Positions 15,301 to 28,013 of a stretch of 64,000 nucleotides of DNA are shown here, piece by piece; within the stretch, counting starts at the first letter, position 1, and the number at the start of each line of letters is the position of its first letter. The notes beneath the pieces were generated by a model. That model was not told the DNA's origin, did not search any database, and saw nothing but the letters and a program-made list of their open reading frames with translations. Both the position numbers and the translations under genes were made by a program. Location of the stretch: positions 1-64,000 of the forward strand of contig JAQPZY010000272.1 of NCBI GenBank assembly GCA_029931535.1, read 5' to 3'. Source of the DNA: Margaritifera margaritifera. Lineage: Eukaryota > Mollusca > Bivalvia > Unionida > Margaritiferidae.

Positions 15301-15452
15301 ACCACGTCCACTCCGCGTGTGGTGATCGGATGCGACTACCACGAGGAAGCGTGGTGTGATGGTGGAGGGGTTTTTCTTAATCCTCTCCACTCACTCTCCA
15401 CCCACAAACACCGTGATGCGTGGGGTTCCGAAAAATCATGTGAGCTGTACTG
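12361..15452. mobile_element. 3.09-kb non-autonomous TIR transposon, TA target duplication
   Basis: The ends are inverted repeats: the left begins CAGTACACCTCACGTG and the reverse complement of the right end begins CAGTACAGCTCACATG. They match at 41 of the first 44 bases, sharing 'atttttcggaaccccacg'. Both ends are flanked by TA, and satellite-unit sequence resumes on the other side, which fixes the borders. CAGT termini with a TA duplication fit the Tc1/mariner/pogo group (known of the family). No transposase-length ORF is visible inside, so it is non-autonomous. The interior has poly-C tracts, a short GA run near 14,333 and no gene. Its right part is related in reverse to 23,718-24,930. Confidence 0.85.
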
Positions 15453-15454
15453 TA

Positions 15455-15712
15455 TCTGTAAACACCATAACCAAACACAGTATTGTAAAATCGATGAATT
15501 ATAGACTGGTCCATACCAGTAACAGTGACAATATGACCAAATTCTGTATTACAATTTTGAAATCCATGTTCATATGCTGGCAAGGCATAGTCTCATTCAT
15601 GAATTTCTTTTGTGGGCTTTTTAATGTCATTTTCACTAATTTTCAGAAAATTTGGGAATATCTGACCAAAGTTAAATGTTGAAAATAGACCAAAATTATG
15701 GCATGTCTCCTG
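15455..15712. repeat. Truncated remainder of the 1.86-kb satellite unit
   Basis: Directly after the TIR element the sequence resumes the unit: 'agactggtccataccagtaacagtgac', then the 'ttctgtattacaattttgaaa' segment. It then jumps over several hundred bases to 'ggcatagtctcatt' and continues through the 'tatctgaccaaagttaaatg' segment. Similarity stops near 15,700. It marks the right edge of the array and is more diverged than the inner units, as expected for an array edge. Confidence 0.85.
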
Positions 15713-17254
15713 GCATTTTTGTTGACCTCTTGGATGATCCTGACATATGTGACCAAACCTGAAACTGGATATCTGAAACCAGCATAATGTGACAGAACCT
15801 GGACATCAAACCAATAGATTTATCAATTTTGATTAGCAGATTGGCTTCTAAACCAGCAGATTTTTTTATCTACATAAATTTTACATGTTTTATGGGATTG
15901 TAAGGTAAACAAAGTAAACAAGTGTATGGTTTGCCATAATATGTATTCTCGTCATACTATAATAAAACAGCATGTTTTTAACATGAATCTGATTCTGATG
16001 GAAAATGTTACAAAAATAATCAATACAAGACAGTATATCGTCAATGAAATGAAAAAGCAAGAATTGTATATCTCACGGTTAACTGCAAGATTTTTTTTAT
16101 AAAATCCACAAGCATTTTTTATATCCCGCACAAGATCATTGACTGATGACCAATGATGACACTGTGATAATCAAGTTTCACACTTAACAGGCTATCAATA
16201 GTTTTCTGGTCCAGAATTCCCCTTGAACCACTTTGCACTTTGTGATGAATGGAGAATGTCCTCTAGTATCAGCATTCAAAAGTGACAATAATAAAACAAA
16301 CCATGCTCAGTCTGCAAATAAGTTCAAACTTCAGTTTTTCTGTGGCTGGGTTTTTAATCCTGCTGATTGCTCTCCAATACTCCTCCAAGCTAAATTCACC
16401 CCAAGCAGGAAGCTTCTCAGTTCGACTTAATATTCCTCAGCTTCATATTTCTTAGCTGGTGTTTTTATTGCTTTGGAAGAAAGTGCACATTTCACCATAT
16501 TGACAAAGTGAACTAAAAAATAATATTGAACTTCTCTTAAATATTCTTCTAAAAACATCTTGAACGCAATAATTAAACAATAAAACAATCAAAATACTTA
16601 AATGTTTCTGCTGAAATCATTTTTTTGCTTGGTCTCCTCCTTTTTATCTCCCTTCGGCAAATGGTCAGTTGATTTTATTTTAAGACTCTAAAGCCATCCT
16701 GTACCACTTTTCATCCCTTACTTACAACACCTCATAAAACATCCCCCATCTGGCTTTAAACTGTCCAGATTACAACAATAATGAAATCAATTAACATACT
16801 TTGTGTACTCATGTTGGCCTTCCCCAATCTGTTCACTCAGCCACACATAATTGCCACCGGTCATTGTGCTGTAACATTTACAGTCCCCCCAATACATTGG
16901 TGCCCACTGGTTTCTGTAAGCAGTGGATAGAATGCATAAAAATACCAGGCTTATTATACCTTTTTTTAAAAAAAGTGGTAGATTTTAACTATAAAATGTA
17001 TGAGAGGTTAAAAGCAACCTTGAAAATGGTATTTATTTCCAACCGCCAGTAAGAATCACAGGTATGACCCATATTAAATTTGGAAAAATATATAGCCCTA
17101 ACCAATCTGGAATGGCCATCACATTGAATATGACAAACAAAATATGCCATCTTTAATGCCTTGTACATATTTTATAGTAGCAGTAGATCAATTATCTAGT
17201 TTTTAATAGCATTGTTGTCTAAAGACACCAAAACTTGTGTAAATTGTACAACAT
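15713..17254. other. AT-rich stretch, no gene seen
   Basis: Short ORFs (for example 16,801-17,052) have stops nearby, no recognisable domain and no repeat relation. I see no TIR, tail or RNA gene. Confidence 0.5.
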
Positions 17255-17329
17255 ATACATTTCATTGTAGAAGGCCTCATCGAAGATTGGTCAGTTGACC
17301 AAATGAGCTTCTTCTTTAAATCATCATTG

Positions 17330-17371
<42 letters not shown>
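17255..17371 (+). repeat. 3' tail of a retroposon ending in (GAT)n
   Basis: The segment 'aaggcctcatcgaagattgg' followed by 'tcagttgacc', 'atgagcttcttctttaaa' and then (GATGAT)n matches a second copy at 18,556-18,656 that ends in (ATT)n instead. A shared body followed by a variable simple-sequence tail is the usual look of a SINE or CR1/jockey-type LINE 3' end. The 5' body is not recognisable. Confidence 0.6.
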
Positions 17372-17373
<2 letters not shown>

Positions 17374-18555
17374 ATTTACCAGAAACTTTATCTAATCTAA
17401 AAGACCTACTGTAAAGCCCTAACTAAGATAGCTAAGTAGTCGCCACTATTCAGAAACCTAAGCGCAAACGGTAAGACCAAATCAAAAGTTGCACCAGGTA
17501 CTGAAGGACTTTTTCAAACATTTTCAGTTGGCATCATGTCTTTGACAACTGAAAGTGCATGCAATGAAGATGTCAGCTATCACAAATAGCAGAAATACGG
17601 AAAAATTCTTACTTAGCTTATATTGAAGAGCATTATATGCTATTCCAGGTAGCTGAGCAAATAAAAACTTTACTTTGTATTTTTTTAAACTAACATGACT
17701 TGTCACAAGCTGGGGAACAACTTTGTCTCTTAAGATTTCCCACTGGCTGAATTAGATTTCAATCTTTGACCTTGATGTTTTGAAAACCTGGCCTCTTCAT
17801 CAGTAAAGGAGGACTGGCCTTCACTCTAATAAAGCTGTTCGAGCCTATAAATGTGCATCGCCAACTGTAATGCAATGCACATCCACTGTTTTGGACCACC
17901 ACCACCACAACCCTTTCCTACGAATTCATTAAATTGAAGGAAACTGGTGTGAATTTGTGCAACAATGATTACATGTGTGAAACCTTCAAGGATCAGAGCA
18001 GTTTGGTTTCAACTTCCCACAACTGCACATTGTTTTAACCGATTTCTGTCTTGGATTTGTTGAAACAAAGATTTTAACTTTTACTGATCAAAAGTGTAAA
18101 AGATATGGAATTTATGTTTGTTTCAGAGAATTCAGAAGGTTTATTTCATTTGTTGACAATTTTAAGCATTTCTTTATCAGATATTTCTCACTCATTGCAT
18201 GCACAAGTACCACTGATTTTTTTTCAGTTATTCACACTTCTTGTAGTTTTCTTCTTAATCTTTAGTTCTTAATTTAAACATATTATAAATGCAACTGAAA
18301 TGTTGCTTCATTTTGTTCACAAATGAAACAATTTATGTAAATGGAGTCTCGTGTATTCATTTTTAGGAGATCTGAATGCTGTTTGGTAATTCATTTTTTA
18401 ATTCATATATTGTGATTTTTAATCAATGATAAAAGTTTTTGAATACAAAGTTATCATGAAAAGATACCAAATTCATCTGATTCCTCACCAGTCTTTGGTT
18501 ATTTAATGCATCTGCTACTCTCTCTCTCTCTCAATGTATTTACCCCAACATGTAC
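17372..18555. other. AT-rich stretch, no gene seen
   Basis: No ORF of length or character is visible. A short (CT)n lies near 18,518-18,534. Nothing else stands out. Confidence 0.45.
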
Positions 18556-18656
18556 ATGCAATTGTATAAGGCCTCATGGAAGATTGATCTGTTGACCATA
18601 TGAGCTTCTTCTTTAAATAAAGAAAGTATTATGATTATTATTATTATTATTCCTTT
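18556..18656 (+). repeat. Second copy of the retroposon 3' tail, ending in (ATT)n
   Basis: 'aaggcctcatggaagattg' is followed by 'tctgttgaccatatgagctt' and 'cttctttaaataaag', then an ATT-rich tail. It shares the body of the copy at 17,255 with a few substitutions but has a different microsatellite tail, which argues for two independent insertions rather than a duplication. Confidence 0.6.
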
Positions 18657-18835
18657 TAATCAGTTATTACAAGGGTGATGTTAGGATTAATTTGCGCCTG
18701 GATCAGGCCCTATCCCTGGTGGCATAGATTCTAAGCATGGTGATATGCAATGCCATGTTATTTACCTAATTCTAGTTTTTTTTTCTTTCTATATCTCATT
18801 TTGGATTACACAGAATTTTATGTTTTCCCAAGAAA

Positions 18836-19607
18836 TCATTGTTACGACTCTTAGGTCTTAGAAACATGTAACATAAAGAAAGTGAAACCAACAATTCAAG
18901 TAAAAATCAACAAGCAATTTATTTCTAGACAATTAAAGTGAAAATTCAAAAGACACTTAGAGTAACGTGAATTAAAATCCAAATAATCCAATAATCTATG
19001 TGTCCTAATCGCAAGTTTTAAATATATAATGTTCCGAATGAATGATATCCTTGAATGTCTTGATGTGCCAATAGTCTTTAATGTTCTGATGTGCCAAAAT
19101 GAAGTACTCTAGAATATCTTTGAATAAGTTTACATAAATCCCAAAATCATCAATCCAAAATCCAAAATCCAAAAGTCTACGGCACTTTTATAATCTAATG
19201 AATATTTTAAATAATTCCTCTCTCTGAATTTGGAATGATTGTTCACAACTGTAATGGCTGTTTAAAGACTGATGTTAAGGTCGAAAATTGAAAAACTGTC
19301 CACTAAACATAGTATATATAAAGAAAGGTCACATGACAGAATGTTCTAGAATATTATGGAGTATGTGACTCTTAAGACACAAATCTAAGGGAAATTCTTG
19401 TTTTATCTGTAAACAAAATCAACCCTGACCTCAAACTGCATCAACAACTTGTTTACCAAAACTGTCCTTGAACTCAAATACTAAGTGAACAACCTAATTC
19501 AAGGACAATAGCTAACATATCAACATTATACTTAACATTAAGGTTTAAGCAAATATTAAAGTCAAGAAACATTTACAATTTTATATAAACATCATACATA
19601 ACATCAT
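18836..19607 (-). mobile_element. Solo LTR (copy 1), 4-bp TSD TCAT
   Basis: On the plus strand the element runs from TGTTACGAC (18,840) to CATACATAACA (19,603), flanked on both sides by TCAT. It is the reverse complement of the copy at 36,324-37,076, sharing for example the 'ttggtttcactttctt' segment and the 'attctgtcatgtgac' segment. TGTTA...TAACA ends with a 4-bp duplication fit an LTR of a Gypsy-like retrotransposon (known of the family). No internal gag-pol lies next to it, so it is a solo LTR of 764 bp. Confidence 0.85.
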
Positions 19608-20672
19608 CCAGTGTGAAAACTATACAAATAACTTTGCCCATATGCTTTTGAAGAAAACGTGGAATCAGTCTGTATACCGGTAGATACTTGTGTAATTTTG
19701 TACAAAATCTTCCAATATTATTCTGCTTGGAAGGGTTTCATGAAACCAGCCAATTGGATGATATTTGCAAATTTACGCAGCGGAACTAGTACAAGTGTTG
19801 CCACCTTTCTTGAAGGTAAAGTTCACAGATTAAGGTTACATTTACTTTTAGTGTATGGTTTCGAAAATCTGAAAAGGATAGAATTAGTGGGTGTACGGTT
19901 TTCAAATCTGAAAAGGATAGAATTAATGGGAGGAAAATTGGTAAACTTTTACATATATGTAAGACAAAGAGTGTCAAATCTACCACTTTCATGGTTTTCA
20001 TTTCAATGAAAGGTGGACATTACTATATTTGTTTGGAGATGTAACTCACAAACTTTTAAATAAAGTAATAAGCCTAAAGCTTGGTATAGCTACATCTCAG
20101 GACTTGATGTAATTGCTTTGCACTATTATGGATTCTTTATGGCCAGCCCTCAAATCATTATCATTTTTTGTGTGTCCAAACTGTCAACCCAGAAGCAATC
20201 AAATTATTACTGATAATGGAAAGAAATGTTTCACCCCGTCAAATCATAGCTTGGAGGTGCATCTTGTACCAATCATGTGTATCAACAGCATGGTACAATC
20301 AGCAAAATCCAAGTCACATGCAAAGCTTAATTACTTGTTGTATTAGGACTGCAACACTAAAGCCATTGAAGGTACAACTCCTGAATGTGTAATTATTTTT
20401 CATAGTATTTCACCATGGTTAAGATCATAGATCAACATTTTCACTTTTAGAAAGTTAGTAAATCTTGCTTGCCTGAACTTTTCCCTTAATTATTCCATTC
20501 ATATCTGTTACATGTGTTGCTAGATCACAACCATACTTTTACTTTTTTCCTTACCAGAAGTCATGTTAATCAAACAAACGCTTGGCATTGCTTTTAAGTG
20601 CATTTAATCATAACAGATCAGGGTCCAAGCTGGACCCTAATATCTGGATTAATTTACCTCTCCAGCCAGAAT
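19608..20672. other. No clear gene; short in-frame duplication at 19,858-19,930
   Basis: The plus-strand ORF from about 19,659 to 20,009 contains a tandem duplication of a roughly 50-base segment giving two copies of 'NLKRIEL'. It resembles a leucine-rich repeat only superficially, and the flanking residues are not LRR-like. No domain, splice context or homolog is recognisable. I would not call it a gene. Confidence 0.35.
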
Positions 20673-21380
20673 CATACCTGCCAACCCCTAGAGAGGTAAA
20701 AGCATAACCTAAGTGGCAAAAAAACATAATCTGAGCATAAAAAGTGTAATCTATATAATACATGCCAATATTACACTAAACTGTATGAAAAATGTACATT
20801 TAGTTTTTCCTACTAACCTGGATCTGCGGGTGATTAAAATTCTTATCGCAAATGTCAAAATCTGTGTGGATTAGTACCAGAATACAAATGCAAAACATAT
20901 TGACATATTATTTATATACAACACTTTAACTAGTCTAAATTTTGAACTTTCGCTGAATGAATTGTAAAGTAAAGTCCACAAATTCTGCAATAAGCATGAC
21001 AATGTGTTCAACCCGAGTGCTGTATTACATCACTCGTATTCTTTTTAAATTTGTAAAGCACTATTGATTTGAAGAAACTTGTCTGTTTTCTTGGAAATGT
21101 ATCATATACAGCTGCTATAAATAGAAAATAAGTACACATAGGTCTACAATGGACAAATGTACTCCTGCGCTATTCTTAAGTAGCAGTCTTCTTTTAGAAT
21201 ATTCTCGAATTTATATATTTGATTAAAGAGGTGATAAAATTAAAAACGCAACTTATTATTGTTTTATTTTATCTTTTAATGTACCAAAAAAGCATATTCA
21301 ACATACAGGCAAGTGTAAGACATAATTAGGTGAAAAAAAGTGTAACTATTACACCAAAAGTGCAATGGTTGGCATGTATG
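20673..21380. mobile_element. MITE-like element with CATACCTGCCAACC termini
   Basis: The left end CATACCTGCCAACC (20,673) and the reverse complement of the right end (CATACATGCCAACC, ending at 21,380) match at 13 of 14 bases, and further inside both arms carry runs such as 'aaaaagtgtaa'. At about 708 bp with no ORF it looks like a non-autonomous DNA element. A clear target duplication could not be defined. Superfamily unknown. Confidence 0.5.
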
Positions 21381-23717
<2,337 letters not shown>

Positions 23718-24930
23718 TACAGTACAACTTACACGATTGGTGGTGTAGAGAGGATTAAGAAAAGAAAGAAAAAAAACATCACACACCCTGATGGAGTTGC
23801 CGCGGTGTATAGTGGAGAATAGCTCTGCACACCACACTTTCTAGCATTTGATAACCACTGCAGAGTAGACATGGCAGTTTTATGTAAATCGTTATTTCTT
23901 TCAGGTGCAGTTTGCTTACTTTTTTATACTGAAAAAACGTGATCATTTATTTAATGATAAACATTTGCTAGTTCTAACGAAGATAATGTATGATACATAT
24001 TTGAGAAAATATTAGCATATTGACAATGCCTCGACAAACTGTATTGATACCACATTTTGCGCAATAAATCTATAAAAAAAATTCTTTAATACTACGCTAC
24101 CAGAATCTACAGATTCATTCACGTCCTTATTTCTGTTGCAGTTTGCACAACACACTATTTTTTAACAATCACATTAAAGTCAGTGATATTGTACTCCCTG
24201 CAGTGAAAAGAACGATAAACGTAAAAATATACTAATAACAAAATCACATTCATACCGGACTGAAGTGAAACAAAATCACAAAAGTTTCAATAGTTACCCC
24301 ATGCATGAGTGCTCTTTAACATAATGTTATGATTTCTTCTGACATCCAATTACAGCATTATAGAGGGGTAATTAAAACTTGAGAAAGCTTACTTCTGGCA
24401 GTTGCTGCATGAACATATAAAAACAAATATAATTGCTAAAAGCCAACTAACCATATACTGTTCCAGAAATATAAGGACGATGACAAAGTCAAGTTTATTC
24501 TCATACTGAATTTCTATATATTGTGAAAAAAAAGATGCATTCAATACACACTTAATAACAGATCTGTGTGCATGGGCAGGGGCACTACATAGATGTATGT
24601 TAGTCTCAGATATATGTGTCAGAGAGAGAGCATTATTAAGATTTTGTATCCATACTTTAGTTTAAACCGTACTATTTTGTATTAATTATCAAAGTAACGT
24701 TTTTATTTATTAAATCACAAATGGTTGCAAAAATCATCCTAGATACATGTAGGTTCACTTGTACACTTTTTGAAGACAGATGCTCATGTGCAAACTAATA
24801 ACACAACAGAAGCCATCAACACGGTTTGTTTCTTTGCCACTGACGTGTTAATTTCATGCGTGAACTGATAACCTAAAAGAACAACAGTAGCTGTTCTGCA
24901 GGTTTATTTTCTTTGCCATTATGTTGACAA
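23718..24930. mobile_element. Inverted, truncated copy of the 3.09-kb TIR element
   Basis: It begins with TACAGTACAACTTACACG, matching the terminus of the 12,361-15,452 element, then 'gagaggattaagaaaa'. Over the next 1.2 kb it follows the reverse complement of 14,460-15,450: the 'gcagtttgc' segment, 'ctaacgaagataatgtatga' and 'tgacgtgttaatttcatg' recur in order. Similarity fades after 'ttttctttgccatta' near 24,925 and no second TIR is seen. It shows the family is dispersed, not private to the satellite. Confidence 0.8.
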
Positions 24931-25265
24931 TAAACAGTGTACTCGGGGTTAAGTGAATAGTTTTTATTTTATTGAATAAGCATTTCGTTGAATCGTTTCA
25001 TTGAATCGTATTGTATAACCCACAAGCTATTCCATTGTTTGATTCTCATAAAAGAAAAATCAGTGATAGAGAGAACTTGTAAACTAATCCAAACAGCTAG
25101 TATCAAATTTGTGCATTATATGTTTATTGTCTTCCATTCCTTGTGTCAGTCCGAGATCATCTATCTAAAGATTATTTGTCAATGAGAGAACTCAAATAAA
25201 GATTATAGGTTTAAAATGGACAATGGTTTTGCTTCAAACTACTTACAAAGATGTAATTCGACCTT
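24931..25265. other. No gene seen
   Basis: AT-rich spacer between the truncated TIR element and the reverse transcriptase fragment. Part of it may be the retrotransposon's decayed body, but no frame is readable. Confidence 0.35.
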
Positions 25266-25493
25266 TTGTTATTAACAATGAGACCTACAGCACTCAATCA
25301 TTCAGCTCCCTTTCTTTTTATGACCACCTTATATCAAAATAAATTCCTGCCTTTCACAATTCAACAGTGGAAGACATTACCAACAGAAATTAGAAGTAAC
25401 CCATCTAAACAAAATCTCAAAACTTACTCAGGGCTGATCAAATCCCATAGGCCTACATCCCCAAAGTATTCATTTTCGAAATCCTACAAGTAA
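25266..25493 (+). pseudogene. C-terminal end of a non-LTR retrotransposon reverse transcriptase
   Basis: The 75-residue frame contains 'YQNKFLPFTIQQWKTLPTEI' followed by a PS-rich, lysine-rich tail. A tyrosine, 'N.F.P.TI..W..LP..I' and then 'PS...LK' is the characteristic last segment of jockey/CR1-like LINE polyproteins, downstream of the catalytic domain. The YADD motif and endonuclease are absent and upstream frames are closed, so this is a 5'-truncated copy, as usual for LINEs. The true translation start is not here. It could belong to the same family as the fragment at 41,675-42,520, but they do not overlap so this cannot be tested. Confidence 0.75.
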
Positions 25494-28011
25494 AATTTTG
25501 CAAGACGCTCTTCCAGGACAAGTGCTTATTTCCTACTTTAAAACCAGTCAGGCAAGTGTTAATTTTAATGCTTTAATCACTTTATCTACCTTTATCTGGC
25601 CATTCATATCCACCACCCCCACCCACCCCAGGCATAGTGAATGCTTGAATCAACGTCTCTCCATTTATTCATTCATATCCTTCGATACTACAGCTAGTGA
25701 TCGTTGATTACTGTTGCATGTGTGCACGTTCTATTACCACTTGAATACATATTGCGCTAAGCGTCCAAATTATCGGCCAATCAACTACTTAAAGACAAAT
25801 CCGACATGGTTAATTAGCAGCGGTTTAAATGGCTTTTATTTTGTTTAATCAACCCAGATACTCACAAGTGGATGACCCTTTGATTTCAATCCAATGATTC
25901 GATGCAATCAAATTAATGAAAGGCGCATTACCAACATTAGTGTTGATTTCCTTTATTAACTGATTAAATAACAGTGACGATTCTTTAATTTTTAATTGAT
26001 TATACAGAGGATTAGCTTACATGCAAGATATTCCTTTTGAAGCAAATCAATTATGCTAATTAAATAGCTGTCTTTTTATATTTAAACCGCAAAATCTATT
26101 AATAACAACTTTATAAGTAATTGCCAAGTGAGATCATCTTTATTATGTGGATAAAAGGAGTTTACTTCATTATTTTTGCAAGGAAGGTTTTAGGGGAAAT
26201 TCAGAGAAGGAACATCCGCATGAAAGTGGAGGGATAAAATGAAAGGCTGCCACCGAATCAGAGGTAACTATTTCTCCAAAGAGACATAAGCAGTCACCAC
26301 AAACAATATCCCAAACTGGTACAGGTTTGAAATTCAACCAGTTTTTGTAAATGATACTGACAAATTCAGGACTGAACTAATCAAGTTTCATTACAGCTCT
26401 GGACCTCACAAGGCCTGTCGGCACAGTATATGCCCGCCACTATCCAGCATATGCAGAAAATCCACAGGGAATGTACATTTTAAAACTAAATGTGAATGTG
26501 AATGAATTGAAAAACAAAATGATGGTTCTCTTTAATGCAGCCTACACCCCACCCCATTTTGGAAAACCAGTCTGATATGAAAATGCTCTGTGCACTCCAG
26601 AAGAACAGTGATGACCTTTCTGGTAATTACATTATTTGCTTGACATTCGGGTACAGTTTGCAGTGTTTGTTATGTGGATTGATAGTATGTACAGTACCAA
26701 ATAAACTGCATCTGCATTAATACATACAAGTTTATCTCCTACCGAAAATATTTAAGTATACTTCATCACTTTTACCCATCCATTTGGTAATATTAAACTT
26801 AGATGACCAAACCAGCAATCGTAAGTATATTTGTTAAGTTGTTGGTTATACAAAGCAGCTTCACGTGCTTCACAGAGTCTGCATAAAAACAGTAGGTCTA
26901 TGGTAAAAGCAAACACATGTCTAGTTCCTGAGAAAATGTGTCACTTGGATATGAATATTTGGGTCAAAAGTGCTAAACAGGCAGGACTAGTAAAAGTTCT
27001 ATACAAATAATGCTGTGTATATTTCATTGTGTGGGAACATGTTAAACAAACAATTTAAAAGTGACTGGGGGAATGAAACAAATAAATCACTGCGTTTGTC
27101 ACATTTATTTTAATAATGGAATGAAACCCACTAATACTTACGTATGATTTCTTTTTCCTTTGTTTTAAAACAGAATCTCTCTTTCTCTCTCTCATTAAAA
27201 TTGCTATAATTAAACTATATTTTGTGAAGCAACTAAATAGTCTCAGGATTCTTTGATTGGAAATTTATCATTTATCTCTCAAAATACATGTATGTGAATG
27301 CATTTTGGTGGGGGATTCTTTCAATATTAAATGGCATTGTGTACAACTTAAAATTAACCAATATATTGATACCCATATCGAAACAAGAGCGGAAGAATTG
27401 ATACAAAATGATACTAACTCCAAGTTAATTTAATCTTCAGCAGTCGTGAATAATTATTAGTCATTTGCCTTTTCATTCTTTAAACTGAGAATTCATCTGA
27501 GATGACTGTAGCAAGTACATGCACATTTCTGTCAGTAAAAAATAAAAACTATTGACAAGAACCACTCACCTTCTACAAATTAAAACAAGGTGACCAACTC
27601 GCATGGTTCAAAAACTGCCCCCTTCCCCAGCCCCAATTCCGTGCGAACTAGTTTATCCAGTCTGCATCTTCAGCTACTGATAACATATCTCAATGGAAAG
27701 AAGATATGGCAGAATTATTCTCCATGTATGATTTAAAGTACTTTACTGATCATTTAATAACCACTTTTACTGGAAATATATCTGTTGTATTGCATCTGGT
27801 CTACTTGGCTCGAATTGAAGGCTACACTTCCAGTGTGTCACGCAGTGAAATATGTTACATGCAATTCTGATTAGTGGTTAATCTTTGTTCAAGTTCAAAC
27901 AATAACCACCAATCATAACTAACTGTTGCATGACATACCGGAAATATCGGCATCCAAACTCTATCCAAATCGATACAAAGCAACATAGAAACTTCACATA
28001 AAACTAACTAT
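25494..28011. other. 2.5 kb without recognisable gene or element
   Basis: AT-rich sequence with a short (CT)n near 27,178-27,195 and scattered ORFs below 70 codons with no domain. I see no TIR, LTR or tail. Confidence 0.45.
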
Positions 28012-28013
28012 TA

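Noticed and set aside
19659..20009. Possible leucine-rich repeat protein ('NLKRIEL' twice)
   Set aside because: Only a short tandem duplication; no LRR consensus beyond these residues and no supporting flanking exons.
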